Part shown: piece by piece, positions 22,634 to 34,152 of the stretch | Numbering within the stretch: position 1 is the first letter of the stretch | Layout of the letters: each line of letters begins with the position of its first letter | From: Rhytidiadelphus loreus | Taxonomy: Eukaryota; Streptophyta; Bryopsida; Hypnales; Hylocomiaceae | NCBI GenBank assembly: GCA_947034895.1 | Contig: OX344762.1 | Location: 32,530,760-32,594,759, forward strand | Length of the DNA: 64,000 bases | Direction: 5' to 3' | Notes under the pieces: model-generated | The model's input: the letters and a program-made list of their open reading frames with translations, nothing else | Database searches by the model: none | Told to the model about the DNA's origin: nothing | Position numbers and translations under genes: made by a program

Positions 22634-24170
22634 CTATAAGTCAAGATCCATAAGCGCACGTAACTTCATTGTAAAGAACTTTCCCGACTCAGGGTTTTTG
22701 AATAGTTCCCTGTCATATTCACCCATATAACCAATTTTCATGTTCCAAATCAATTTACCAATAGAAAACGAATCAAACTTAACCGTATACTTGTGCCTGG
22801 CTTGCATCTTGTCAAGGCTCGTTTCTGAACCCTTTGGCCCAAACACATAGAACAACTCTGGAGCCACCCACCATCTGCCTTTTAACATGTCATCCCTCTC
22901 TTTCGTGGTTTTGTATCCAAAATGTGAGGGAGCTCCCTCTTGTATACGACTGGCAATTCCCCAATCGCAAATCCCAATGTTTATAACATCATCCGAGTAC
23001 GGCGGATAATGGATTAATATGTTGTTGGGAGACAAATCGTTGTGTAGAACACCTTCATTGTGTACAAGACTTGTCACATAAACAAGGGCCCATGCCAACT
23101 TCGCCTTGTGCCTTCGAAAGAAGCTAATTTGCTTCACCTGCTCTTGTTGAAGTTCCTTCACCAACTTGATTTTGGGCCAATCGGCATGTGGCACGACCTT
23201 CTCATTCAAGCGAACAAGTTTGTTCAAATTACCACCATTCCACCACAACGTGTAGGCCTCCATTGTATTGGCGTGGATAGCCACAAATTTTACAATGGCT
23301 GGGTGATTTAAAGGACACACCAAGGCCTCAATGGATCGTTCATATCTCGCATCACGCGTGTTCGTTTGCTTTGACACCTTCCCCGCAAAATGTACATGCT
23401 TGGGTATTGTAGACATGCCATCAATGTATACCTTACGCACCTTTCCATACCCCCCTTGTTGGTCATATCCACTAAGCGGAACCACTTTTGCACTAGAATT
23501 GATCCACATGAGAGACGATCCACTGTTTTGAGAAAGAGCAGCCGTCAATGCGTCCAACTGCCACCCCATCGCCTTAGATACAGTCTTTGATAGTCTAGAC
23601 GCTGCTTTCTGCCACCATGCCATTTTTGCGTGGAATTCGATGGTCTCCTTATTTTCACACCCAGGGACTATAGGTCGGTGCTCTACAATGATTTTTTTGG
23701 TATTGAAAATGATTTCCATGAGCACGTTCTCCATCCACTTCTCATAGTTGCCAAAGTACGTTTCATCCACGTCAGCATATTTCGGGGATTCTTTGCACTT
23801 TTTTAGAATAAAAGTGCTCAAATCTCTCTTCAACTTAATGATGCTTGATTCTTTATGCCTCAAGTATGTAGACTCTAGGAATTCCACAGTGCGTCCCTCG
23901 TACCATTCGAAACACACTTGCTGTGCAAATATTGAATAATCACGTGGAGGATAAGTTGGGTCCTTATCATGTGCTGTCTTTGACTTCTTCAACTTTGATG
24001 ATGACTCTCCACCCGTTGACTCGTACGAGTCAATAGTCACTTGGAACTCCGCGGGATTGTCAAGGTCGGTGCCCCTTACATATTTCCTTGTAGCATTCTC
24101 CCATTCCTGGGGGTCATCGTGGTTAATATCTTGTCGGAATCCATAATAGCTTAGTACGGACCTTAATAGA
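22634..24170 (-). CDS. Kinase-like passenger gene (3' exon)
   Basis: About 510 residues of open frame with a protein-kinase fold. A glycine loop (GYDQQGGYGKV) is followed by AGKVSK (putative ATP-binding Lys), LHNDLSPNNILI in the catalytic-loop position (HND, not HRD), ICDWGIA in the DFG position (DWG) and WWVAPELF as the APE motif. Conserved Asp, Asn and metal-binding Asp remain, so it may be catalytic. The roughly 200 residues before the kinase domain are of unknown role. There is no ATG at the 5' end; the frame runs up to a good acceptor (TTTAATTTTTCTTAG) ending at 24,171, so a 5' exon is missing, probably displaced by the CCGGA-rich segment that starts about 80 bp away. This divergent kinase type occurs in repeat-rich plant genomes. 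Substrate unknown. Confidence 0.75.
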
Positions 24171-24446
24171 CTAAGAAAAATTAAAATAGATCAAATTTGA
24201 AAAAAATTAGTTTAGGCATAGACTAGCGGAAACAAATAAATACTTAGAATTAGTTTAGACTTCGTTCCGGAACCAGTACGGAAGCATGACGGAACTTGAC
24301 ATCCGGGTGGACGGATTCAGGAGCCGGAACATAGGAACCCGGAACGCAGGCATTAAATTCAGTAGCTTGCGGCGGTAGACTAGGGATACGTTACGGCGTT
24401 CCGTAGCCTGCGTTCCCGTTACAGTGAACGTTGGGCGCAGGATTTC

Positions 24447-24453
24447 TATATAA
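24447..24453 (+). promoter_or_regulatory. TATA box
   Basis: TATATAA in context CTATATAAACCGAG, 108 bp upstream of ATG 24,561. Confidence 0.6.
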
Positions 24454-24560
24454 ACCGAGTTCCTCCTCATTTCTCGCCCTCTTTTAGTTGCTCCGCATCT
24501 GGCTGATAGTGAGAGAAAGTGTGGTGAGTTAGGGTTACCGCAATAGGAGAGGTGAGACGG

Positions 24561-26462
24561 ATGGCAGGGGTTAGTACTTGGTATACAGTACCGGCCCGGA
24601 AGATTAGTCCGGTATATCCGGAAGATCTGCTGCACTTGCGGCATTTAGAGGACGATTTGGTTGTGTTAGGTTGTGCAGGTCTGCTGAAGAAACCCTGGAA
24701 CATCCAGAGTGACCAGGTGCTCCGGGAGTTGGCGGTAGGTGCTCCAAACCAGTACGACCAGACCGTATGTGGGCATCCGGACCAGTGGACGGAGGAGTTG
24801 TAGGCGGAAGTGTACGGGTTCTCCCAAACCGGAAGCGGATTCGCTGCTCGGACAGACCAGTACCACCAGCACAAGTTCTTGAACCCACCACACGCAAAGG
24901 AGGGCTACGCGATCAAGGACTGCCGGGACGAGAGACACAGGCGGCTGCTCCGGTTTCTGCTACCGATCCTGTACCCGGATAAGAGTTCCCGGGTTACGGT
25001 AACCATGGCCAACATGATCTTCGGGGCGTTTCAGGACCGGGTCGTGAACTGGGGCCGGATCGTGGCGAGCGTGGTGGGGCGCTGCACCGGGAACTTGGCA
25101 AAGAACAAGCCGAACCCGCTCAGCACGTACTTGCTCCACCTGTACCAGCACCGGGAACTCTTGACGGAAGACGAGGCGACGGATTACGAGACCGGGCTCA
25201 TCATGCTCCAATGCCACTGCTCTGACGACGAGGAGCAGGAAACGCAGGAGTCTGAGGATGAGGAGGAAGAAGCCAAGCCGGAAGTCAAGCCGGAGATCAA
25301 GGAAGAGAAGCCGGAACCGGAACCAAAGCAGACACAGAGGGAGAAGGAGGAACGGGAGCAGGCGTCGGGAAGCAAAAGACGGAAGTCGACACTTCCGGCT
25401 TCCAGAGGTAAATTCCCGGGTCCCTTTCTCATCCAAGATAAACAAGAGTGGGAAGGACCTCGCTTCTTCGAGTGCGGAGAAGAGTGGATCCGGACCGCGA
25501 AGGATTACCACGACAGGCTCACGGAGATCGTACTCCGGTCCGCGGAAGTGATGAAGTGCGAACCGGACAACCTGGTGGACGCGTTGAAGGCGTTACCGGC
25601 CGAGTCGGAATGGAACGAGATGAGGACGGAAATCCGGAACCTGAAGACGGAATGGAACGCGCTCAAGGGGAAGCTGATCTGGACGGAAGAAGAGCTGCAC
25701 CAATCTCAAGGGGCGACGCAGAAGGCATACCAAGCGTTCCAGACCTTCCAGAAATGGATGGTCAGTTCGGCGGATCTCTACCACAAGGCGGCGCTGTATG
25801 ACGAGATGCAGAAGACGTCCGCGGCCCTCACCAACACGAAGATAGTCCGGGTGATGGTGGAGATGTCCGGAAGGATGGAGGCATCGTTGAAGGAGTTCCG
25901 GTCCATGATGACGAACATGGATCCGAACAAGCCACTCGACTTCGGGGGATTTCCGGAAGTTCCGGATGTCATCGCAACTCCGGCAACTCAACCTTCCCCC
26001 TCGCCCATCAAACGAACAGGTCAGTTTGGGTCACTGATCCACATTGTCACTCAAGGGGGGCCTTCATCCGGATTTTTGGGGCAGGACATGCCGGTCCGGA
26101 GCAGTTTGGATGCCCGGATCGACCTTGTCCAGAATCCGGCACGGACGCATCCGGAGCAGTTCGAGGATATCGAACCACCTCCACCGATGCCCTTACCTAC
26201 ACCGGATCCCATTGAGATATCGGAGGAGGCGGAAGCAGAGGAACCGGAAGCAGAAGAAGCAGAAGTGGTGGAAGATCCGAAGTCATTGGAGAAGGCGGAC
26301 CGGTCTCTCGTCCATACGGACGAGACGGATTCTGACAGTCCTCCGGTCCGAAAGACGTCGATCATCACCCGGGCGTCCCTCCGTACACCCCAAGGCAAGA
26401 CCAGCACCCGGGGGCAGTTAGGATTTGATAGTAGTTCGAAGAAACAGCGGAAGGGAAAGTAG
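24561..26462 (+). pseudogene. Unknown 634-codon gene with one in-frame TAG
   Basis: The frame opens at ATG 24,561 (MAGVSTWYTVPARK...), is broken by TAG at 24,801-24,803, and continues in the same frame to the stop at 26,460. The N-terminal half looks globular (KDCRDERHRRLLRFLLPILY, VVNWGRIVASVV, NPLSTYLLHLYQH), followed by a strongly acidic stretch near 235-265 of the joined frame, a coiled-coil middle and a Pro/Glu-rich C-terminus. It resembles gag-like or plant-mobile-domain-like proteins of transposons in layout, but I cannot name the family. Readthrough or simple nonsense mutation are both possible. Codon choice (CCG, CGG, GGA) differs from neighbouring genes. Confidence 0.6.
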
Positions 26463-27520
26463 ATAGTTAGACTGATAGTGTTTTTAGTCATCTTTTTGTT
26501 AGACTTAGAGTTCCGGGTCTTAGTCAGAACCCGGATTCCGGATTTTCAGGGGTAAGTTTCAGTTAACTTATCCACCCGGACTTTTAGGGCAGTTTAGGAT
26601 GGTGTTTAGTGGCACTTTCCGCGGGTTTTACGGCATGTTGTTTTGCTTATAAAAGGAAGGGACCGCTTGTGGTCTTGGATTCCTTTTCTTGCTATTCCTT
26701 ATTTTGAGCAGTAAATATATGTGTGCATTTTTTATTGTCTTTTTACTCATTGCCTTAGTTTTCTTTGTGGGTCCTTGGTTTCCTATTCTTTGGAAGTTTG
26801 AAGGTTGCTTGGGCGCTTGCTTGAAGGTTTTGGCTACAGAGTAGAGAGGTGGTAAGGAGGAGTCCGGATTCAGGGTTTCCCGGGTCTGTGAACTGTGTGT
26901 TGTCCAGGGAAGCAGTTCTAGCGTGTGTAGGAAGTTGTGCGGAGTCCGGCGTTGGTGGTGTGGGTGCAAGTCCGGAAGGCCAGGGAGGGTTCCGTGTGGA
27001 GATAAGCAACCGTCTGTGGAAAACCCCCGCTCACCCGGAAAGTTCCGTCCGTCTGCAAAACACAAGTTGAAGTGCTAGTACCGGACCCCGTCTCAGTTTC
27101 CGGGTAAGTCTTGTATTTGTCGTTGTAGCAAGGGGAGTCGGGTTGTATTCTGAGTGACCTGCTTCTGGAGAAATCCGAAGTTGTGAGGGTCAGCCAGTCT
27201 ATTCCTTGTTTGTGACGGAAAGATCTTTGGGTACGTGTCATTAGGAAGTTAGAGTTAGTGAAATACAAGGAGTGGTGTTGTCCTTACCCCTCCGGAAAAG
27301 TCAGTGAGGACCCTCTAAAGGTAAAACAGAGGTATCGAAAACCGTGTGTTAAAGCTACGGATCTGGTGTTTGTGATAATCTGGATCCGGTAGAGAGTCCG
27401 GATAGAGATAGAATCCGGTTGGGGAGTGAAAATTGAAGTAGTTACAATAAACCGGATTAGACGGAATTTAGAACACCCTCTGGGGTTCCCTAGGACGATA
27501 TTCCGTGTCATCTTGCCACG

Positions 27521-27780
27521 TTTTTGTGGTTAAGAGCGCTTACTACAGTACTACGCGTACGACATATCCCATAGAGACGGACGCATTGTACTACTCCCTT
27601 CTCCTGGATTAGACATAGCTCTTCCTTCACAAAGTTACCCACAATCGATAAATAAATAGAGTCGTGGAAAAAAAGGGCAACAAGTCCACCCCCCAATCAC
27701 CGCCTTGGCCCACAAGCTCGCATTCAGCCACTACAAGGTGGATGAAAGCCGTAGCACAAGACCAAGACTGGCGAATGCGG
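27521..27780. other. No supported feature
   Basis: Short mixed-composition stretch between the CCGGA-rich segment and the inverted repeat units. Confidence 0.4.
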
Positions 27781-27782
27781 GT

Positions 27783-28125
27783 GGGGCGACCGCTTAAGTA
27801 CCCGCGATCGCCATAGGGGTGCGTGCGGGTAAGGGCGACCGCGGGTACCAAAGCGGTCCTGAAACCCTGAACCCGAGGTCGCCCTCTACACCCGAGGTCG
27901 CCCTGGAACTTGGGACTTCCAGCTTTTTTGGTGCTGGGGCGACTTCGGGTAGGCGACTTCGGGTGGGCGACTTTGGGTGGGGTGACCGCGGGTCTAGAAG
28001 TCGTGGAAAATTCACACATTTGTAATCCTCTTTGGGGGATTGGGCGACTTCGGGTGGGGCGACTTCGGGTGGGGCTATGGAGCCGTGGGGCGATTGGGAG
28101 ACTATTTTGTGTTGGGCGACTTCGG
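27783..28125 (+). repeat. CpG-rich motif array 8
   Basis: Mainly forward-oriented (GGCGACTTCGGGT), with some reversed copies near 27,870-27,905. It belongs to the first inverted unit. Confidence 0.85.
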
Positions 28126-28359
28126 GTATTTTGAAGCCAATAGAATCAAAGAAAAAAAGGAATAAAAATGGGATGGACAAGGAGTGGTGCATCAAAGGTG
28201 ATTCCCGATGTGACCAACAGAAAGGTGAAGTAGTGGAAGGGATTCTCACACAAGGGTCAACTTCTTCGAACTCAAGTGGAGTCTGGGAGGTCTACGGTTC
28301 GATTCCCAACTCCGTGTATATGATGTATGAGGTTATGGTTGGGTCTTACGGGTTTGGTC

Positions 28360-28430
28360 AAGGACCACTTTGAGTTCAGAATGGAAATGACAAACATTGT
28401 CATTTCGGTTCTAAATTCAAAGTTATCCTT
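28360..28430. repeat. Unit hairpin, copy 5
   Basis: 34-base arms (28 of 34 paired) around a 3-base loop. Confidence 0.85.
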
Positions 28431-29456
28431 GGCCCAATCCTCGAAGCACGTCACGTGGCCTATACCGAGGTCTTCACGGGATTTTTTGAAACTTTAAAGT
28501 ATCTAATTCGTAATGATATAGAGTATTTTAGAATTCAATTGTGCTAAATCTTTATTTAATTAGAATTGTTCGTCATTAGGGACAATGACGAATAAATACT
28601 TGTGAATGAAATTTGATTTTACAATACGGGGTGTTTGCTTAATCTATGTAGGGTCAAAAGATAAGTTTAACTTAACAATTAGAGTGCATTACTAATGAAC
28701 CCCTAAGAGCCTATGCCTTTCCAAGTGTAAGGTAGGAGGCTCAGAAATGGTGCACCTAAGGGCTGGTCTGCCTTTTTCATGTATTTCTTTGGACGGGAAT
28801 ATTTTTAGCTCATTTTTCAGACAAAGAGAAATTGATGAGGAATCTAACCCAAGTGGTTTCATATTTTGCCAAAGATTTTTGAATTACTTATGAATTTTCA
28901 AACGAGTTGGGTCATAGGTCCCTATTTGTGACCCTAGATCTTTCATGAATCGTTCACTTGCAATTCTAAATAAAAATGGAGAAAACACAAAGAATGATTG
29001 GCTCTTCCAATTAATAATGTTTTCTTCCTTGGTTCATTCAATGAATGTATTGGTCAATTTCAGAACTTTAGATGCACCATTCCACAACCATTTATAGGAG
29101 CTATTCTTAATGCCCGCACTGTTTCACAGCCTCCTACCTTAGTTTTTCTGTTCTGAAAAGAGCATGGACTTGTAGTTATTCCCATTGAAGCAAGTTTCCT
29201 ATTTATTTTTTAATCTAAACATATGAATGTTTAAACAACTTGCTTGTTAGTATGCACATTCATTTTGAGTGCAAAATTGCGGAAGAGTTTTAAGATTATA
29301 ACAAGAGAAATGTACATTCTTCACTTCGAGTGTATTACCCCTCTCCACAACAATTTTAAAGTTTGCACAAAAAAAAATTTCTTGGGATTGGAGGAAAAAT
29401 GAAGAAGTATACAGAAATTGATTCTATAATTCAAGATGTTGGCTTCTTGTTCAAGT

Positions 29457-30060
29457 TAACCCCTAAGTGACCCCGAGGACAGGATGGGTCCTCAACCAGT
29501 TTCCTAAGTTAAACAAAACCTTACCAAATTACTATATGTAGTAATTTATATTTTTGGAAAATTCTTTTTGAATTTTAGTTTTAGCTTCAAAAATCTGATT
29601 TTGAAAATGATTGATTATGATTTTTCTATTTAAGATTTTGTGCATGGGTGTACACTTGGAATCTTGACTTTTTGTAGTGTTGAGGGCTCTTAGGAATGAG
29701 CCTCAAACACACTAAATCTTTGAGAAAATATCACATTACAAATGAAATTTAAAAAAATGATAAAGTAGATTTTGAGAAGTTATAAATTGATTGGGTTTAT
29801 GCACCTTAGGCCCTTTAAGCTCATATTTTTTGGGTGACGAACTTTTTAGATTTCACATTTGAAAAGAGGATTGAAATACTTCAAATCACTTTCACAGATT
29901 TAACACCCTCATGATAAAACATTATACTCTTTCAATAAATTAGAGGTATTGTTGTGTTTTCTTTTCTAATGTGATCTCTAATACTTCTAGTTTGATTTTA
30001 CACGGTTACAATTCAAAAAGAATGGATAGAACGTATCAAAATGTTGGATTTTTGTTCAAT
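29457..30060. mobile_element. TTAA-type element, second subfamily
   Basis: Left end TTAACCCCTAAGTGACCC. The interior matches 56,470-57,169 in reverse (for example AACACCCTCATGAT, CTTTTTAGATTTCACATTTG). It interrupts the TTGTTCAAG stretch of the composite unit. The right end is unclear. Confidence 0.55.
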
Positions 30061-30361
30061 TTAGAGCAAATTCTAGAAGCTTAGCAAATTCCAGGGTCAT
30101 TTTGGGGTTGAAGCAAATTCATAGAGCATCCTAAAATGCGTTGGGCATTTGAGGGTTTAGGGTTGCGTTTATGGTTCTATTTTGGGAGGGCTTTGTAGGG
30201 TTTTTGGTTCATCATTGTAGGGCTTGAGGATATTGAAGCCTTGTTAGGGACCATTTAATAAAATAATCATGTGATATAATTGTAAGCTATCTAGAGATTA
30301 TTCTATGATCTCACCTACCATGACAGCAGTCTTCTGTAAGTCACTCTTTCAAATACCGATG

Positions 30362-30600
30362 TAGGGGCGACCGCGGGTGAGGCGACCGCGGGTCCAGAAA
30401 AGGGGGAAACTGGGGACTTCTTTCTGCGGTGCTGGGGCGACCTCGGGTGGGGCGACTGCGGGTAGGGCGACTTCAGGTGGGGCGACCGCGGGTCCAGAGA
30501 GGAGGGAAAAACTCACGCATTTTTGCTTCCCTCTTTTCTGGGACTTGGGCGACCTCGGGTAGGGCGACTTCGGGTGAGGCGACTTCGGGTCCAAAACGGG
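30362..30600 (+). repeat. CpG-rich motif array 9
   Basis: Forward-oriented array of the second inverted unit. Confidence 0.9.
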
Positions 30601-30863
30601 GAGACTATTTCGTGTTGGGCAGCTGATGGTATTTTGAAGCCCCATAGAATCAAAGGAAAAAAAGAATAAAGATGGGATGGACAAGGAGTGGTGCATCAAA
30701 GGTGATTCCCGATGTGACCAACTGGAAGGTGAGGTAGTGGAAGGGATTCTCACACAAGGGTCAACTTCTTCGAACTCAAGTAGAGTCTGGGAGGTCTACG
30801 GTTCGATTCCCAACTCCGTGTGCATGATGTAGGAGGTTATGGTTTGGTCTTACGGGTTTGGTC

Positions 30864-30943
30864 AAGGACCACTTTGAGTTTAGAATGGAAATGAGTCAAA
30901 TGACAAACATTGTCATTTCCGTCCTAAACTCAAAGTTATCCTT
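30864..30943. repeat. Unit hairpin, copy 6
   Basis: Arms AAGGACCACTTTGAGTTTAG and CTAAACTCAAAGTTATCCTT, near-perfect, around a longer loop. Confidence 0.85.
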
Positions 30944-31199
30944 GGCCCAATCCTCGAAGCACGTCACGTGGCCTATACCGAGGTCTTCACGGGATTTTTT
31001 GAAACTTTAAAGTATCTAATTCGTAATGATATAGAGTATTTTAGAATTCAATTGTGCTAAATCTTTATTTAATTAGAATTGTTCGTCATTAGGGACAATG
31101 ACGAATAAATACTTGTGAATGAAATTTGATTTTACAAGACGGGTGTTTGCTTAATCTATGTAGAGTCAAAAGATAAGTTTAACTTAACAATTAGAGTGC

Positions 31200-32090
31200 A
31201 TTACTAATAAAGTCCTAAGTGCCTTAAGCCTTTGCCTCTTGTATTTTTCCTATGAAAATTGAGCATGGACTTATAGTAATTGCCATTGAAGCAAGTTTTA
31301 TAACCCGAAAATCTAACCGTATGAATGTTTAATTAGCTTGTGTATTAGTATGCACGTTTCCTTTGAGTGCAAAATTGGATAAGAGTTGTGAGATGATAAC
31401 CAAGAAAATTTTCATTTTCTTTATTGATTGTATTGCTTATAAAAGAAAATTGGGATTGAAGGTGAAATGAAGAACTACAAATTATATTGGCACTCTAAAA
31501 TGTTCTCTTCCAAAACTTAATACCACTTGAATAGCTATTAAACTCATTACAGGTTGGGAATATTTTTAATTCTAGTGGCCCACGATTTCACTACCACCTA
31601 TTCATTGATACATAAATTTTTTTGCTCAGGCAAGGGTGTGCATTGAAGCATTTGACACTCAAGGAAACACTATCGTAAATATTTTTTTAGTTGGGGAGTT
31701 TCTCCAAATCCGACGTCCATTGGATTTTAAAGAGGGTTCCTCTCTCCATTTGTGTGGATGTGAAAATAAAGATAAGGTAGAAGGCTTTGAAATGGAGCGG
31801 GCATTAAAAATGGACAATCTGTAGTTCATAAATTGACCTTCATAATCATTAAATGATTCGAGGAAAAAAAATTATGAATTGTAAGAGCCAATCCATTATC
31901 TTTACTTTCCCATTTATGTTTAGAAGTTGCAAGTGAACATTTTGCGGAAGACCTAGGGGCATAAATAGGGACCTATGACACAAGTCCTTTGGAAATTTAT
32001 AAGTAATTATAAAATACTTCCAAGAATATGAAACCACTTGTGTTAGATTCCTCTTTTATTTGTCTTTGTCTGAAAAATCACCTGAAGTCG
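31200..32090 (-). repeat. Right arm of internal inverted repeat
   Basis: Reverse copy of 14,660-16,100. It lacks the Mutator-like MITE and keeps a single target site (GGATAAGAG near 31,378). Confidence 0.75.
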
Positions 32091-32310
32091 CCTAGGGACC
32101 CGCACCCGAGGTCGCCCAGGGATCCACACCCGAAGTCGCCCAGGGACCCGCACCCGAAGTCGCCCAGGGACCCGCACCCGAGGTCGCCCAGAGATCTGCA
32201 CCCGAAGTCGCCCAGGGATCCGCACCCATGGTCGCCTTGTGGACCCGTGGTCGCCTGGGTACCTGCAGTCGCCCTTGTTCGGTCGGGGGACCCGCACTCG
32301 CCCTCCCGCG
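32088..32310 (-). repeat. CpG-rich motif array 10, upstream of passenger gene 2
   Basis: Reverse-oriented; here the period is about 24 bp (CCCGAAGTCGCCCAGGGACC). It ends about 350 bp before the ATG of the intact passenger gene. Confidence 0.88.
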
Positions 32311-32616
32311 ACTGCTAGTCCCAGTACAAATGGGGTGGGGTGGAATGCGGTCATCAGTCCCCCTGCTTCTGTGCAAAGGCTGTCATCCACCTTGAAGTGG
32401 CTGACTGCATGTGCGTGAGGCAGGGATTGGGGAATGAAGGAATTTCATTCTTCTCATTCCATGCATGTCTAAACCGCGATTTTTCGTAAACTTGACCCTA
32501 TCCGCTATGATCTTTGAACCTTGAACATCTACTTTTGCTTCGATATTTGTAAATGTATCACACGTATGATTACTAGTTTCACTTAGTTAGAGTAAGTATT
32601 TTGGCATCGAGACTTT

Positions 32617-32622
32617 TATATA
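32617..32622 (+). promoter_or_regulatory. Possible TATA box of passenger gene 2
   Basis: TATATA in TTTTATATAGTATAT, 37 bp before the ATG at 32,659. The close spacing makes this tentative. Confidence 0.35.
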
Positions 32623-32658
32623 GTATATATTGTTTAGTTATACATACGTTGTTAAAAC

Positions 32659-34152
32659 ATGGAGCGTACGACCTCGCCATCTCCTCCTACCATACCTACT
32701 CCATTGACTCCGCAAGAGAAAAGGGCGATGAAGGACAAGGGTCGAAAACAGTCAGGCAAGAAGCACAAGAAGCGCGTGGCCATATTACTTCATCCGAAGA
32801 TTAAGGCTTTTAAGGGTTGGAGGGATGAACCAGAGCCTTGGAGTTACCGGACTGTTGCGAAGTATGTGGATTGGTGCCACATCAGCAAGTTATTTCCGTT
32901 GTGTCGTCACCCTTTGCACGTTCAAAACCAAAAGGTTAACCTTGCGTATGCTACGGACACAAGGTTCATGCGTAGATGCTGCGAAGTATGGACCCTTCTA
33001 TATTTGGAGACCAAGGTGTATAGAAACGATAATTTCAGTTTCTTTCTTGTACGAATGGTGTATGCCGAAGTTGTTTTGAAGAAGGTAGTCGATTGGACAA
33101 CACTCCCAGAAATGCCTATTGCGGTCCGTCCGGACCAAAAAGAGTGGGAGGAAGCCTCCAACTTGTGGGCAAAGTATCCTCTTGATATAAGCAAGATGAT
33201 GACAACGATTAAGCATGGAGCATCATTTGTTACTAATGAAGAAGTAGTTTGGTCTTCCACTTCTTCCTCGGACGAGCACACCCATGAGTACAACGGATAT
33301 TCCTTCTCTAGCGATGATGAAGATGTTTTTGTCACTGAGTCCAAGAAGTCTTTGGATGTGGGCCTTCAGAAGAAGAAAGATCGTGGAAAAGAGCCCATTA
33401 CCTCAACCAGCCATGAAGAAGTCTTGGAAAAAGTTGACCCCATGGAAGTGGAGGACTTTTCCACAAAGGAGTGTGCGATGCTAGAAGGTGATAGTGATTC
33501 ATCAGACAATGAGGAGACCTTGATTGCCAAAATCGAGAGTGCACGTTTATCGTTGAGTACAAAGAGTGAGGAATTGAAGAATTTGAAGGAACGCGAAGTG
33601 TCTTCTCCCACTGAAGCTTATTTGAAGCAACAATTGAGGTCTCTCAACCAAATACTCAAAGAGAGAGATGATGATTTTGTTGCTTTTAAGAAGAATGGAG
33701 ACCAGTATTTAACTAAGCAGAGCACCGGAAAATTGTCGCAAGCTGACCATTGTTTATTGTGGGAATCAAAATTAGAAACCCTGCAACGCAGACGTAGGAA
33801 AGCAGAGAATGAGCGGCAAGCACTGCGTGTTCAAATTACCGAAGAAGAAAAGAAATATTATGAAGCGGCCAAAAAACATGTCAAGGAGGTGGACATTTTG
33901 GCAACGGCCTCGACATACGGTAATCTTCCAGAGGAGTTAGAAATGCTTCGGAATTTGGTGAAGTTCCATGAGACTAGAGTACAAGTGTTGGAAGACGAGT
34001 TTGTGGATCTGAGAGCCAAAAGCGAGTATTATACGCAGTGGATGAAGTGGATGAAGGATACAACGGGAAAGAAAGGTGAAGAATACGAGAAAGTGGGTCC
34101 TCCTCCTAATATGAGTGACTTCCTAAACCAAAAAGAGGTTTTTAGAAAGTAG
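32659..34152 (+). CDS. WCHISKLF-family passenger gene 2 (intact)
   Basis: A 497-residue protein of unknown function and the only uninterrupted member of the family here. Lys/Arg-rich N-terminus (RAMKDKGRKQSGKKHKKR, possible nuclear signal), then a conserved domain at roughly 40-160 with VAILLHPKIKAFKGW, EPEPWSYRTVAKYVDWCHIS, KLFPLCRHPLH, RRCCEVWTLLY, VYAEVVLKKVVDWTTLPE. An acidic Ser-rich linker (to about 290) and a long coiled coil (about 290-480) follow, suggesting an oligomeric or scaffold protein. It is transcribed away from array 10 and mirrors passenger gene 1 across the element. No introns needed. Not recognised as any named family. Confidence 0.75.
   Translation: MERTTSPSPPTIPTPLTPQEKRAMKDKGRKQSGKKHKKRVAILLHPKIKAFKGWRDEPEPWSYRTVAKYVDWCHISKLFPLCRHPLHVQNQKVNLAYATDTRFMRRCCEVWTLLYLETKVYRNDNFSFFLVRMVYAEVVLKKVVDWTTLPEMPIAVRPDQKEWEEASNLWAKYPLDISKMMTTIKHGASFVTNEEVVWSSTSSSDEHTHEYNGYSFSSDDEDVFVTESKKSLDVGLQKKKDRGKEPITSTSHEEVLEKVDPMEVEDFSTKECAMLEGDSDSSDNEETLIAKIESARLSLSTKSEELKNLKEREVSSPTEAYLKQQLRSLNQILKERDDDFVAFKKNGDQYLTKQSTGKLSQADHCLLWESKLETLQRRRRKAENERQALRVQITEEEKKYYEAAKKHVKEVDILATASTYGNLPEELEMLRNLVKFHETRVQVLEDEFVDLRAKSEYYTQWMKWMKDTTGKKGEEYEKVGPPPNMSDFLNQKEVFRK

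Larger units (their letters stand above)
24250..27520 (+). other. Compositionally foreign CCGGA-rich segment
   Basis: About 3.3 kb densely studded with CCGGA/TCCGG, both in coding and non-coding parts, with sharp boundaries to AT-rich DNA. It has a TATA box and gene at its left (24.4-26.5 kb), a second TATA-like TTATAAAAGG near 26,650, and no direct terminal repeats that I can find. Probably a separately acquired mobile segment or part of one. Confidence 0.6.
28126..31450 (-). repeat. Two reverse-oriented copies of the composite unit
   Basis: Units at about 27.8-29.4 and 30.1-31.4 kb match the tandem units at 16.1-21.8 kb in reverse order and orientation: array, tRNA-like block, hairpin, AT-rich tail. 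The first is split at 29,457 by a TTAA-type element. Confidence 0.8.

Noticed and set aside
24250..27520. LTR retrotransposon
   Set aside because: A TATA box and gag-like protein are present, but no direct terminal repeats, primer-binding site or reverse transcriptase can be seen.
27525..27580. tRNA candidate (GTGGTTAAGAGCGC resembles a D arm)
   Set aside because: No B box at the right distance and no acceptor stem.
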